Assembly (NCBI RefSeq): GCF_900176255.2
Contig: NZ_FXEG02000003.1
Location: 1,488,001 to 1,552,000 of the forward strand
Direction of reading: 5' to 3'
DNA length: 64,000 nt
DNA from: Mycobacterium ahvazicum
Lineage (GTDB): Bacteria; Actinomycetota; Actinomycetes; Mycobacteriales; Mycobacteriaceae
Positions 16,719 through 25,321 of the stretch are shown piece after piece. Under the pieces are notes generated by a model that saw nothing but the letters and a program-made list of their open reading frames with translations, had not been told where the DNA came from and did not search any database. The position numbers and the translations under genes were made by a program. Within the stretch, counting starts at the first letter, position 1. Each line of letters opens with the position of its first letter.

Positions 16719-17444
16719 TTAGGAAATCCGAATCGCGGACTCAACGTCTTCGACACCGAGTTCCTGAGTGCAGAAGAACCAATCCTCGCAATGCGTGCTG
16801 TCGGCGTGTCCGGCCATGCGCTCTTGCGCGGTGCCGAGGGACCCGGGCGGGGGCAGGATTACCGGTTCACCTGGTCGCCAGTCGGCTGGTGTCGCGACGC
16901 CGAAATGGTCCGCTGTCTGTAATGCCTTGACAACACGAAGCAATTCATCGAAGTTGCGTCCAAGGCTCAACGGATAGTAGATCATCGCGCGGACAACGCC
17001 GTTGGGGTCTATCACGAAAACAGCCCGAACCGCTTTCGTCGAGTCCTCCCCAGGCATTATCATTCCGTACCGTCGCGCGACATCCATTGAGACGTCTTCG
17101 ATTACCGGATAGTTGATCTCGACTTCCTTGAGGTCGCGGAAGACAATTCGGGCTTTGATCGTTCGTAGCCAGGCGATGTGGCTGTAGAGCCCATCGACTG
17201 ATAGACCCACCAGTTGTGTGTTGTAGGCCGCGAACTGTTGCTGCATCGAGGCAAAGGTCATGAGTTCGGTTGTGCAGACGGGGGTGAAGTCGGCGGGATG
17301 CGAAAACAGGATGACCCACTTGCCGTTGTAATCGCCGGGGAAGTTGATCTCGCCCTGAGTGCTAGTGGCGGTGAAAGCGGGGGCTGGGTCACCAATACGC
17401 GGCATAGGCGATGTCTCAGCGGCTGCTTCGATACTGTCGGTCAT
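16719..17444 (-). CDS. Peroxiredoxin, archaeal-type Prx6 with C-terminal C-x5-C
   Basis: A 241-residue AhpC/TSA peroxiredoxin that reduces peroxides in the cytosol. The peroxidatic Cys57 is in TPVCTTE. The C-terminal extension contains CEDWFFC, with Cys219 and Cys225, the spacing of the resolving cysteines in archaeal-type enzymes such as ApTPx. The ATG at 17444 follows AAGGG. It is the 3'-most gene of the leftward AhpD-like / thioredoxin / microprotein series, though a 213-base gap precedes it and may carry its own promoter. The thioredoxin at 17830 is a plausible reductant. Confidence 0.9.
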   Translation of the reverse strand: MTDSIEAAAETSPMPRIGDPAPAFTATSTQGEINFPGDYNGKWVILFSHPADFTPVCTTELMTFASMQQQFAAYNTQLVGLSVDGLYSHIAWLRTIKARIVFRDLKEVEINYPVIEDVSMDVARRYGMIMPGEDSTKAVRAVFVIDPNGVVRAMIYYPLSLGRNFDELLRVVKALQTADHFGVATPADWRPGEPVILPPPGSLGTAQERMAGHADSTHCEDWFFCTQELGVEDVESAIRIS

Positions 17445-17657
17445 AAGATTGATCCCTTCTCACTACTTCTAAGCGTGCGCCTGATTCGCCTCGTCCCCAT
17501 AGGGTCGATGGTCACCAGCGGGCGGGCGTCAAGACCTTTGTGCACATTCCTGCTTCGTCAGTTGGTTCTGCCCCGCAATGAGGCCTACTGCTGACGCAGC
17601 GGCCCGTGAAACACTGGTCTAGTTGGCATTCGAACATGTCGTCGTGGCAGGGACACG
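17445..17657. other. Non-coding gap upstream of the peroxiredoxin
   Basis: 213 bases between the peroxiredoxin start and the small Cys-rich ORF. I see no convincing ORF, no copy of either operator found elsewhere in the window, and no strong terminator. It may contain a separate peroxiredoxin promoter. Confidence 0.4.
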
Positions 17658-17789
17658 TTATCTGGGGGCGCTAGGGCGACAGTTACAACGTTGGTCGGCG
17701 GGCACATGTCTCATCACGCTTTCGGCGTGCAGACCACAACCGGCCCACGTGATCTTGCCGCAGTGGGAGCACCTTACGGGGTAGCACAT
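17658..17789 (-). CDS. 43-residue cysteine-rich zinc-ribbon-like microprotein
   Basis: An ATG-TAA ORF of 43 codons. The N-terminus is MCYPVRCSHCGKITWAGCG, and further on come ADQRCNC. It has seven cysteines (positions 2, 7, 10, 18, 35, 37 plus His residues), arranged as CxxCxK and WxGCG, then CxC. I recall similar small CxxCGKxTWxGCG proteins, often unannotated, in actinobacteria. It begins 40 bases after the thioredoxin stop, so it is probably in the same transcript. A zinc- or thiol-binding role is likely. Its placement among peroxiredoxin, thioredoxin and AhpD-like genes suggests a redox function. Confidence 0.7.
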   Translation of the reverse strand: MCYPVRCSHCGKITWAGCGLHAESVMRHVPADQRCNCRPSAPR

Positions 17790-17829
17790 GGCAACTCACT
17801 TGCTGCCAAGGTCTGAAAGCCTTGGGCGA

Positions 17830-18204
17830 CTAGGCATTTGCCGCAGCCTTGCGCTCGGCGATCTTGGCGCGGACTCTCGTCATGTCGAGGCCCTCTACCT
17901 GGTCGAGCAAATTGTCCAGTACTGCTGGTGACATCGCGCCCGGCTGGCTGTACACAAGGATCCCCTCGCGGAATGCCATGATGGTTGGAACAGAACGGAT
18001 GCCGACGGTCGCGGCTAGTTCACTCTCGGCATCGGTGTCGACCTTCGCGTGAAGAACATCCGGGTGGTTTTGCGCCGACCGTTCGAAAACCGGCGCGAAA
18101 GACCGACATGGCCCGCACCACGGGGCCCAGAAGTCGACCAGCACGATCGGACTTGAGATAATCGTCGCCTCGAAGTCTGCGGCGGTGAGCGTTTTGACGG
18201 TCAT
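17830..18204 (-). CDS. Thioredoxin
   Basis: A 124-residue cytosolic thioredoxin. The active site WCGPC has cysteines at 30 and 33, preceded by VLVDFWAP. The cis-proline region is IRSVPTIMAF. A C-terminal tail rich in Ala, Lys and Arg (ending ERKAAANA) extends past the normal fold. The start ATG has AAAGGAAACC upstream. It reduces disulfides and probably recycles the neighbouring peroxiredoxin or acts on persulfides, given the sulfide:quinone oxidoreductase-like gene nearby. It follows the AhpD-like gene by 101 bases on the same strand. Confidence 0.95.
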   Translation of the reverse strand: MTVKTLTAADFEATIISSPIVLVDFWAPWCGPCRSFAPVFERSAQNHPDVLHAKVDTDAESELAATVGIRSVPTIMAFREGILVYSQPGAMSPAVLDNLLDQVEGLDMTRVRAKIAERKAAANA

Positions 18205-18305
18205 TGGTTTCCTTTCGAACTTGAGGGTATTGACCCAATCTCAGGATTTGTCCGGCTTCCAGGGTCGGCCCTGGGGTCTCTAACGGCGGACCTACTCCGG
18301 TGTAA

Positions 18306-18686
18306 TCATTGAGACGAGCCGGGGACGGCTTCCGAAGCCCTGTCGGCGAATTCACAGAAGGCGTCGTAGGCACGAGCACCGTAGATCGTGGCCGGCCCGC
18401 CGTGCATCAGAATGCTGACGCCAATGGCCTCGGCGGCCTCCTCTTTCGATGCACCGGCACGAGCCGCTCCTTGGGCGTGGGAGGCGATGCAACCGTCGCA
18501 TCCGGCTACGACCCCGATCGCCATCGCGATCAGCTCCTTGAATTTCTGGTCCAACGCCCCCGAGTTCAGTGCGCCATTGCTCATCTCTGCAAAGCCCCGG
18601 TACACCTCCGGGATCATCTTGCGTAGCGCGCGGTGCTGAGGGTTGAGGTCGTCGAGCACGTGGTGGTAGTGGTTGTCTTCAGTCAT
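18306..18686 (-). CDS. AhpD-like carboxymuconolactone-decarboxylase-family protein
   Basis: A 126-residue protein with the AhpD/CMD core. The thiol motif CDGCIASH gives Cys63-x-x-Cys66-x3-His70, preceded by KELIAMAIGV. AhpD-type members act as disulfide reductants or alkylhydroperoxidase partners. The ATG at 18686 gives the normal length. It is the first gene of the leftward thioredoxin/microprotein series and is divergent from the DUF302 gene. A copy of the ATAC-N8-GTAT operator lies 17 bases upstream of its start, so it is probably controlled by the CsoR/CstR-family repressor at 28262. Confidence 0.9.
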   Translation of the reverse strand: MTEDNHYHHVLDDLNPQHRALRKMIPEVYRGFAEMSNGALNSGALDQKFKELIAMAIGVVAGCDGCIASHAQGAARAGASKEEAAEAIGVSILMHGGPATIYGARAYDAFCEFADRASEAVPGSSQ

Positions 18687-18702
18687 GCCTATTACAATAC
18701 TT

Positions 18703-18718
18703 ATACGGGTGGGGGTAT
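18703..18718. promoter_or_regulatory. ATAC-N8-GTAT operator A (AhpD-like / DUF302)
   Basis: ATACGGGTGGGGGTAT lies between the divergent AhpD-like (18686) and DUF302 (18771) starts. Four sites in the island share ATAC/GTAT-type half sites at this exact spacing with a G/C-tract core, the form expected for CsoR/CstR-family operators. Confidence 0.6.
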
Positions 18719-18770
18719 TCCAGATTCCGCCCACAATTGATCCGACGCAACACCGTAGAAAGGGATGGCC

Positions 18771-19184
18771 ATGACCATGGGGCTAACTACCAAGTTGAAC
18801 ACCACATTCGAAGATGCGGTCGAACGGGCCACCCGGGCTCTGGCCGATCAGGGCTTCGGGGTGCTCACCAGAATCGACGTCAAATCCACACTGAAGCAAA
18901 AGCTCGACTTGGACATGGAGGACTATCTGATCCTGGGTGCCTGCAACCCGGTCCTGGCACACAAAGCCCTGAATGTGGACCGCCAGATTGGTCAGTTGTT
19001 GCCCTGCAACGTAGTGGTGCGAGCCGACCCCGACAGTCAAGCTGGCGCCGTACTGATTGAGGCGATGGACCCGCAGATCATGATCAAGGTCACCGACCAG
19101 CCGGCACTTCGCCCAATCGCCGACGAAGCCGCCGCAAAATTGCAGGCCGCAATCGAGGCGCTGGGCAACAGTCAAGGCTCGTAA
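18771..19184 (+). CDS. DUF302 domain protein
   Basis: A 137-residue protein that is nearly all DUF302. It shows FEDAVERATRALADQGFGVLTRIDVK at the N-terminus and the LGACNPVLAHKAL segment with one cysteine, then a second cysteine in LLPCNVVVR. The biochemical role of DUF302 is unknown, but such genes often accompany sulfide/persulfide or heavy-metal response genes. The ATG at 18771 has AAAGGG at a good distance; an ATG six bases upstream is too close to it. It is divergent from the AhpD-like gene across the ATAC-N8-GTAT operator. Confidence 0.85.
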   Translation: MTMGLTTKLNTTFEDAVERATRALADQGFGVLTRIDVKSTLKQKLDLDMEDYLILGACNPVLAHKALNVDRQIGQLLPCNVVVRADPDSQAGAVLIEAMDPQIMIKVTDQPALRPIADEAAAKLQAAIEALGNSQGS

Positions 19185-19265
19185 CCGATACTTTGGATCG
19201 AGCTGTGCCACACTGGCGGCCAATCTAATTCGTGAAGAGGGCCGGGTTGCCGCGATGCCCGAAAG

Positions 19266-19574
19266 CTAGGGTCGCGCTCGAGGACCCATCGGCCCCATTT
19301 CACCAGGTGGCATCATGCCGCCTGTGCCCATCATCGGGCAAGTGCCGTAGTGACCACCGGCCCGGTCGGGCCAGCCGTCACGTCGCCATCCAAAGTCGTC
19401 CGACGACCGGCCCAACAACACCCCAGAGAAGAAGATCACGGCGACCACGAATACGACGCCGGCAGCAATGCCCACCCACGCCGCGGATTGCCCTAGCCGA
19501 CTTGGCCGCTCGGATCTTTCCGTGCCGAGCGGCCGTTCGAAAGAGACGGGGTTGGATTCAGACGTATCAGCCAT
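19266..19574 (-). CDS. Small single-span membrane protein with Met-rich C-terminus
   Basis: About 102 residues from the ATG at 19574. A Ser/Arg-rich N-terminal region is followed by one membrane helix (AAWVGIAAGVVFVVAVIFFS). The short tail is rich in Gly, Met and Pro with HYGTCPMMGTGGMMPPG. The Met/Cys/His cluster could bind copper or another soft metal (inference). No family is recognised. It lies between the DUF302 gene and the SQR-like gene on the opposite strand, and its upstream region is close to the operator at 19689, which could serve both directions. Confidence 0.6.
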   Translation of the reverse strand: MADTSESNPVSFERPLGTERSERPSRLGQSAAWVGIAAGVVFVVAVIFFSGVLLGRSSDDFGWRRDGWPDRAGGHYGTCPMMGTGGMMPPGEMGPMGPRARP

Positions 19575-19688
19575 GGTCGAACGATGCAGCACATATTCCT
19601 GCGGCGGTAGGGTCAATCGGCCCTAGGAATGCGCTGTCGTCGCGCGCATTCTGGGCTCGGAGTGCGAGTTCTGCCGCGCCCGCTGGGT

Positions 19689-19704
19689 ATACCCATGGGG
19701 GTAA
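19689..19704. promoter_or_regulatory. ATAC-N8-GTAT operator B (SQR-like gene)
   Basis: ATACCCATGGGGGTAA matches the island's 16-bp operator with one changed end base (GTAA for GTAT). It is 53 bases upstream of the SQR-like ATG and 114 bases upstream of the divergent Met-rich membrane protein. Confidence 0.55.
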
Positions 19705-19757
19705 ATGCCAGGCTGCGACCGTGCGATCAGATCGCCACAGTTGACGGAGGAGTTTCA

Positions 19758-21215
19758 ATGGCACGAGTCGTCATCCTCGGTGCTGGTATCGCCGGACATA
19801 CGGCCGCGCTGCACCTGCGCCGATGGCTAGCCCGCACGCACGAGGTCGTCGTGATCTCTCCCAATGCCGACTGGAACTGGATCCCATCGAACATCTGGGT
19901 GGGCGTCGGCCGGATGGACGCCGCCAAAGTGCTCATTCCACTGAGGCCGATTTACCGGCGCAAAGGCATCGTCTTTCATCAAGCGCTGGCCACAGCGCTG
20001 CATCCAGAGGGCACCGCAGGCCAGTCGGCACCGTCGGTGGACTTCACCTACACCGACGAGGAGCACGGTGGCCAGACCGGCTCCATTACATACGACTACC
20101 TCGTCAATGCCACTGGGCCGCAACTGAATTTCGCCGCCACACCCGGGCTCGGCCCTGCCGGCCACTCATACTCGGTGTGCACCGCGTCCCATGCCGTCGA
20201 GGCCGCCAAGGCACTCGACCGGGTCATCGCCAGGCTGAAGGCCGGCGAGAGACAGCGTCTGGTCATCGGCGTCGGACACGGCACCTGCACCTGCGAGGGC
20301 GCGGCGTTCGAGTACACCTTCAACGTTGAGCACACGCTGAGAACCGCGGGAGTACGAGATCTCGCCGACATTGTCTATCTCACCAACGAGTACGAATTGG
20401 GCGACTTCGGGGTCGACGGCATGAGTTTCGTCGACAAAGGCTTCGTGCAGTCCAGTCGGTTGTGGACTGAATCGCTGTTCCGTGAGCGCGGCGTCAAGGC
20501 CATCACGCAGGCAGCTGTCCACGAGGTGATGGATGGCAAGCTGCGTTACGAACAGCTCGACGGCCAAGAGCACGACTTGGAGTTCGACTTCGCCATGCTG
20601 TTGCCGCCATTCAGGGGGGCTGCCCTTGCGGCATATGACAAGAGCGGCAACGACATCACGTCCGCGTTGTTCGCACCGTCTGGTTTCCTGAAGGTGGACG
20701 CCGACTACTCGGGCAAGCCCTTCGACGAGTGGTCTGCCGAGGACTGGCCGCATACCTACGAGTCTCCTGTCTACCCGAACATCTTCGCGCCGGGCATCGC
20801 GTTTGCACCCCCGCATCCGATCTCTCGGCCGCGTACCAGTCCGAACGGAACGGTCATCACGCCCAGCCCGCCGCGGACCGGTATGCCGTCGGGCATCATG
20901 GCCAAGACCGTGGCCGAGACCATCCGCGATCGAATCACCACGGGGGAAACCACTGCTGCACACCGTGCCTCAATGGCAGGTATGGGCGCCGCATGCGTGG
21001 CGTCGGCCGGCACCGGTCTGCGGCAAGGCTCGGCCGCCGCGATGACGATGTTCCCAGTAGTCCCCGACCCGGTGAAGTATCCGCAGACCGGTCGTGACAT
21101 CGGCGGCACCTCCGGCGAACTCGGCCTGGCCGGGCACTGGATCAAGCTGCTGTTGCATTACCTGTTCATCTACAAGGCCAAAGGCCGCCCATTCTGGTGG
21201 CTCATCCCCGAGTGA
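19758..21215 (+). CDS. Sulfide:quinone oxidoreductase-like FAD flavoprotein
   Basis: A 485-residue FAD-dependent oxidoreductase of the SQR/flavocytochrome c sulfide dehydrogenase group. The N-terminal ARVVILGAGIAGHTAA binds FAD. The loop GHGTCTCEGAAFEY carries two cysteines and a third candidate is in GAACVASAG. LVNATGPQLNF is typical of the group. A C-terminal aromatic amphipathic stretch (LLLHYLFIYKAKGRPFWW) could anchor it to the membrane for quinone reduction. Such enzymes oxidise sulfide to persulfide or polysulfide. GGAGGAG precedes the ATG at 19758. It is 53 bases downstream of an ATAC-N8-GTAT operator and followed by a 57-residue gene in the same operon. Confidence 0.85.
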   Translation: MARVVILGAGIAGHTAALHLRRWLARTHEVVVISPNADWNWIPSNIWVGVGRMDAAKVLIPLRPIYRRKGIVFHQALATALHPEGTAGQSAPSVDFTYTDEEHGGQTGSITYDYLVNATGPQLNFAATPGLGPAGHSYSVCTASHAVEAAKALDRVIARLKAGERQRLVIGVGHGTCTCEGAAFEYTFNVEHTLRTAGVRDLADIVYLTNEYELGDFGVDGMSFVDKGFVQSSRLWTESLFRERGVKAITQAAVHEVMDGKLRYEQLDGQEHDLEFDFAMLLPPFRGAALAAYDKSGNDITSALFAPSGFLKVDADYSGKPFDEWSAEDWPHTYESPVYPNIFAPGIAFAPPHPISRPRTSPNGTVITPSPPRTGMPSGIMAKTVAETIRDRITTGETTAAHRASMAGMGAACVASAGTGLRQGSAAAMTMFPVVPDPVKYPQTGRDIGGTSGELGLAGHWIKLLLHYLFIYKAKGRPFWWLIPE

Positions 21216-21226
21216 AAGGCACTCCG

Positions 21227-21400
21227 ATGGATGACGAAAGCACGTATTCAGACGTGAACGCGCAAACTGCCGAGCGCATTGCCGACGCACCGCTGCCGAC
21301 CGCCGCGACGTTGCGAATGCGTCAGAACATCTTCGTCCAGTTTTGGCGATTCGTTCGAATCAATCTCAAGATGCTGCGAATCATCTACGGGCACGGCTGA
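21227..21400 (+). CDS. 57-residue protein co-transcribed with the SQR-like gene
   Basis: A small ORF starting 11 bases after the SQR-like stop, with AAAGG seven bases before the ATG. The N-terminal half is acidic (MDDESTYSDV). The C-terminal half is basic, aromatic and amphipathic (IFVQFWRFVRINLKMLRII). That could be a membrane-surface helix, perhaps an accessory subunit of the flavoprotein. No family is recognised. Confidence 0.6.
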   Translation: MDDESTYSDVNAQTAERIADAPLPTAATLRMRQNIFVQFWRFVRINLKMLRIIYGHG

Positions 21401-21719
21401 AGGGCGATCGCAACGGGTGTGTTTCGGCGGAACACGAACGCCGCTCGAAATGGCTGCCGGACAGCGCGCTCGCCAATCTGAAAGTTACTTATGTTCGGGC
21501 CTTCCGGCGCTGGCAAAGCTGGCTGCACCGGCGCTCGAAAGCGCTGCTCGCCGGCATCGACAGCGTTGCCAGTGCTCGATCATTATGACCGGCCCTATTC
21601 GACGAGCATCACTCGGCCTCGAGTCGGACGAGATCACCCCGGCGATCGTTGCCGCGCTGGGACGCGGCCCATTACAGCCAACGGCGTTTACGTTCGCCGC
21701 GTCGGATTCACGTGATGTC
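21401..21719. other. 319-base stretch without a convincing gene
   Basis: This lies between the convergent small SQR-linked gene and the MmpL gene. Open frames exist on both strands, but none has a recognisable start, RBS or family signature. I see no clear terminator hairpin. It may hold gene remains at this point of the island. Confidence 0.4.
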
Positions 21720-24656
21720 CTATGGATTCGCATCAGCATGACTGGCCTTTTGCCCATTGGGTGTTGAGCCTTTGGGCATCGCAGCATCGGTATCTTCGCC
21801 CAGCAGGAGGGAACGAACCAGGCGGCGGGGCCCGAAGGGCCGCAGCATGAAGCTGGCGGGGCGCGAGCGCACGCGCAGCGGCCACCAGAACCACCGGCCG
21901 AGCAGCGCCGCGATCGACGGCGTCATCAGCGAGCGCACGATCAACGTGTCAAAAAGCAGGCCCAGGCCGATGGTGCTGCCGGCCTGGCCGATCGAGCGCA
22001 GGTCGCTGGCGACCATCGACATCATGGTGAAGGCGAAGACAAGGCCCGCCGTGGTGACCACCCCACCCGTCTCGCCCATCGACCGAATGATGCCGGTCTT
22101 GAGGCCGGCGCCGATCTCCTCCTGGAACCGTGACACCAGCAGCAGGTTGTAATCGGATCCGACAGCCAGCAGGATGATCAACCCGAACACCGGCGCGATC
22201 CAGTTGAGCTCCAGACCGAAGAGGTGTTGCCACACCAGCACCGAGAGCCCGAAGGCGGCACCTAGCGACAGCAGCACGGTCCCGACGATCACCAGGGAAG
22301 CAACCAAAGCCCGCGTGATGATCACCATGACGACGAAAATCAGCGTCAGGGCCGCCAGTCCCACGATCAGTAGGTCGTAATGGGATCCCGACTGGATGTC
22401 ACGGTAGATAGCCGCCGTCCCGGCGAGGTAGAACTTGGCACCGGTCAGGGTCGTTCCCTTCACCGCTTGATGCGCGGCGGCCAGTTCGGGCATGACGGCT
22501 GAAATACCCGGCGGGGTAGCCGGGTCCGCGTCATGGGTGATGATGAAGCGCGCGGCCTTGCCATCCGGCGACAGGAAGAGCTTCAGACCGCGCTGGAAGT
22601 CGGCATTCTGGAAGGCTTCCGGCGGCAGGTAGAAGTAGTCGCCGCTGCGGGAGGCGTCGAAGGCCTGCCCCATTGCGCTGGCGGTGTCCGTCATCTGCGC
22701 CATCTGTGTGACGAGGCTCGAGAAGCTGCTGTGCATCGTGAGCAGAGTTCCCTGCATGGATTTGGCGACCGCGATCATCGGCGGGAACTGCGCGGCCATC
22801 TGAGGGATGATCGCGTCGACATTGTCCACGTCCTTGATCAGCGTGCTCATGTTCTCGCTGAACTTGTCCACACCGTCGATCGCCTCGAACACCGATCTCG
22901 AAGCCCAACACACCGGGATGTTGAAACAATGTTGTTCCCAATACAAATAGCTGCGGAACGGACGGGCGAAATCGTCGAAGTCCGCGAGATGATCACGCAT
23001 CTCGTCGAGAGTTGCTTGCATATCGCGCATGTCGCCGACCATGTGGTGCGTCGCGTTGCTCATCTGTCCGAGCAGGCGCTGCATCCGCTGCATCGAGCCG
23101 ATCATGGCGCCGAGATCGTCGCTCATCTTCAGCATGTCGGCCGTGCGGTCCTTCATGAATTGAAGGTTCTCTTGGATCGGGATGGATTGGGCACTGATCT
23201 GGAATGGTATGGACGTGTGCTCGATCGGCCCGCCCAGCGGGCGGGTGATGCTCTGCACCATCGCGATTCCCGGCGAACGAAACACGTCTTTGGCAAGCCT
23301 GTCCAGGATGATCATGTCGCCGCTGTTCCGCATGTCGTGATCGCTTTCGATCATGAGGATGTCGGGATTCATTGTGGCCGCGGTGAAATGACGCTCCGCC
23401 GCGGCATATCCGACGTTGGACGGCAGGCCGGCCGGAATGTAGAAGCGGTCGTTGTAGCTGACCTTCATGCTCGGCATGATCAAGATGCCGACGATGGCGA
23501 TGACCAAGGAGGCCGCGAACACCGGACCGGGCCAGCGCACGGTGGCGGTGCCGATGCGCCGCCACCCGCGAGTCTTGATCATCCGTCGTGGGTCGAGTAA
23601 GCCGAACCGGGTTGCCACCGCGACGACGGCCGGGGCTGCGGTCATTGCCCCCGCGACGACGACGAGCAACCCGAGCGCGGATGGAATGCCCAGCGCCTTG
23701 AAGTACGACAGCCGTGCCAGGTGCAGGCAGAAGGTGGCCCCGGCAATCGTTAACCCCGAGCCCACGATGATGTGCGAGGTTCCGCGGAACATGGTGTAGT
23801 AGGCCGTCTCTCGGTCCTGACCGGCCTGCCGCGCCTCCTGGTAGCGGCCGATGAGAAAGATCGCGTAGTCGGTTCCCGCCGCGATCGCCAACGAGGACAA
23901 CATCGCGACCACGAACGTCGAAAATCCCAACAGTTCGTAATTTCCGAGGAGCGCGACAAGCCCTCTGGCCGTGCCCATCTCGAAGCCGACCATGACGAGG
24001 ACCAGCAGCACCGTGCTGACCGATCGATAGGCGATGAAGAGCATGATCATGATGACCACGCCTGTCACGCCCATCATCTTGAACATGCTCTTGTCGGCGG
24101 CCTCGTTCATGTCGGTCGTCAGCGGTGCCGGACCGGTGAGGTAAACCTTCAGCCCGTGGGGCGGGTTCGGCTTGTCGATGATTTTGCGCACCGCATCGAC
24201 GGATTCATTGCCCAGGGTGCTGCCCTGGTTGCCGGCCAGGTTGAGTTGGACGTAGGCCGCCTTGCCGTCCTTACTCTGGACGCCCGCGGCGGTGAGTGGA
24301 TCCCCCCACACGTTCTGCACGTGCTGCACGTGCTTGGGATCCTCCTGCAGCTTTTTCACCAGGCCGTCGTAATAGCGGTGCGCCTCTTCGCCGAGTGGCT
24401 TGTCGCTCTCCAGGACGATCATCGCGATGCTGTCGGAGTCCGACTCGTGAAACGTCGCGCCGATACGTTTGGCGGCGATCATCGCCGGCGCGTCCTGCGG
24501 CGACATGGTCACCGCGTGCTTGCGCGCGACCGACTCGATCGGCGGCACAAGCACGTTCAGGGCAACGGTCAGCAGCAGCCAGCCGATGATGATCGGCCAC
24601 GCGAACGTGTAGACGAATCGCATGAATTTCGGACGGGCGTCGCTATCGGTGTTCAT
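21720..24656 (-). CDS. MmpL-family RND transporter
   Basis: A 978-residue MmpL protein. There is one N-terminal membrane helix (FAWPIIIGWLLLTVALNVLV), a periplasmic domain, five or so helices containing GTDYAIF (Asp263-Tyr pair), a second long periplasmic domain with coiled-coil heptads (DMRDMQATLDEMRDHL), and a last helix bundle with GSDYNLL (Asp835-Tyr). These Asp-Tyr pairs are the proton relay of RND pumps. Members export lipids, siderophores or drugs. The length and large second loop are like the MmpL4/MmpL5 group. The start overlaps the MmpS stop as ATGA. It probably belongs to the operon behind the operator at 25322. Confidence 0.93.
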   Translation of the reverse strand: MNTDSDARPKFMRFVYTFAWPIIIGWLLLTVALNVLVPPIESVARKHAVTMSPQDAPAMIAAKRIGATFHESDSDSIAMIVLESDKPLGEEAHRYYDGLVKKLQEDPKHVQHVQNVWGDPLTAAGVQSKDGKAAYVQLNLAGNQGSTLGNESVDAVRKIIDKPNPPHGLKVYLTGPAPLTTDMNEAADKSMFKMMGVTGVVIMIMLFIAYRSVSTVLLVLVMVGFEMGTARGLVALLGNYELLGFSTFVVAMLSSLAIAAGTDYAIFLIGRYQEARQAGQDRETAYYTMFRGTSHIIVGSGLTIAGATFCLHLARLSYFKALGIPSALGLLVVVAGAMTAAPAVVAVATRFGLLDPRRMIKTRGWRRIGTATVRWPGPVFAASLVIAIVGILIMPSMKVSYNDRFYIPAGLPSNVGYAAAERHFTAATMNPDILMIESDHDMRNSGDMIILDRLAKDVFRSPGIAMVQSITRPLGGPIEHTSIPFQISAQSIPIQENLQFMKDRTADMLKMSDDLGAMIGSMQRMQRLLGQMSNATHHMVGDMRDMQATLDEMRDHLADFDDFARPFRSYLYWEQHCFNIPVCWASRSVFEAIDGVDKFSENMSTLIKDVDNVDAIIPQMAAQFPPMIAVAKSMQGTLLTMHSSFSSLVTQMAQMTDTASAMGQAFDASRSGDYFYLPPEAFQNADFQRGLKLFLSPDGKAARFIITHDADPATPPGISAVMPELAAAHQAVKGTTLTGAKFYLAGTAAIYRDIQSGSHYDLLIVGLAALTLIFVVMVIITRALVASLVIVGTVLLSLGAAFGLSVLVWQHLFGLELNWIAPVFGLIILLAVGSDYNLLLVSRFQEEIGAGLKTGIIRSMGETGGVVTTAGLVFAFTMMSMVASDLRSIGQAGSTIGLGLLFDTLIVRSLMTPSIAALLGRWFWWPLRVRSRPASFMLRPFGPRRLVRSLLLGEDTDAAMPKGSTPNGQKASHADANP

Positions 24657-25084
24657 GCGGCCTTCACCAGGCAGGAGGTTTGGGCGTGGTGCCCGGCCGC
24701 AAGCCTTTCGTCCTTGACCTCGTCGTTGACGGTGATGCGGCACCCGATGTGGTCGCTATCACCCTGTGCCACGACGTTGGCGATCACGGCTGGCACCGTC
24801 GTGGTGATTGTGTAGGTCCATGGCAGGCTAGTGAAGTCCGCCTGTTCCGGCTGGGCACTCTTGTTCAGATAGCTCACGCTGCCCGCCGTGTCGCTCGGTC
24901 CATAAATCTCATACGTCACCCGCTTGATATGCGACGGCTCGAGCGGTTCGGCGCTGCTGCCAGTAGCCGTGAAGATTGCGTCGGAGCCGAAGACGCTGCG
25001 CAACCGGGTGACGGCAACACCGCCGAGTGCGACGGCGACCACGACCACGAGCGGCACCCATCCTCGTCTGAGAAATGTGAACAT
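24653..25084 (-). CDS. MmpS-family accessory protein
   Basis: A 143-residue membrane-anchored protein. One N-terminal helix (WVPLVVVVAVALGGVAV) is followed by a periplasmic beta domain with VTYEIYGPSDTAGSVSYLN, GCRITVNDEVKDE and a late cysteine (TSCLVKAA), as in MmpS4/MmpS5. It works with the MmpL pump encoded immediately downstream and coupled by an ATGA overlap. The ATG at 25084 has AGGG eight bases upstream. The promoter region of about 240 bases upstream contains the ATAC-N8-GTAT operator. Confidence 0.92.
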   Translation of the reverse strand: MFTFLRRGWVPLVVVVAVALGGVAVTRLRSVFGSDAIFTATGSSAEPLEPSHIKRVTYEIYGPSDTAGSVSYLNKSAQPEQADFTSLPWTYTITTTVPAVIANVVAQGDSDHIGCRITVNDEVKDERLAAGHHAQTSCLVKAA

Positions 25085-25321
25085 CGAAGTTTCCCTTGGT
25101 TTCGTTCCCTCGTCTGGCCAGTTTCGCGTCAGGTCGACACACCGAACAGGGCCGTTCGGCCCATGATCCAGATGGCTTTGGGTAGCCAACTGCGATTACT
25201 AGAAATTGCCGAGTGATCTGGCCGATCGCAGCGGTCGCTCGTTCGCCGCTAACGGGATAGCGCCGATCCGCCCTGTGACATGCACGATCTCCCATCTGCC
25301 CCTCGATCACCCGCGTCATAT

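Noticed and set aside
17445..17657. An RNA gene or riboswitch upstream of the peroxiredoxin
   Set aside because: I find no stable conserved stem pattern or known riboswitch core by eye, so there is no basis for a call.
21491..21715. A P-loop-like start (FGPSGAGKAG) in a short frame
   Set aside because: The last residues do not fit GKS/T, the frame has only 74 codons, and no other ATPase motif follows. Chance resemblance.
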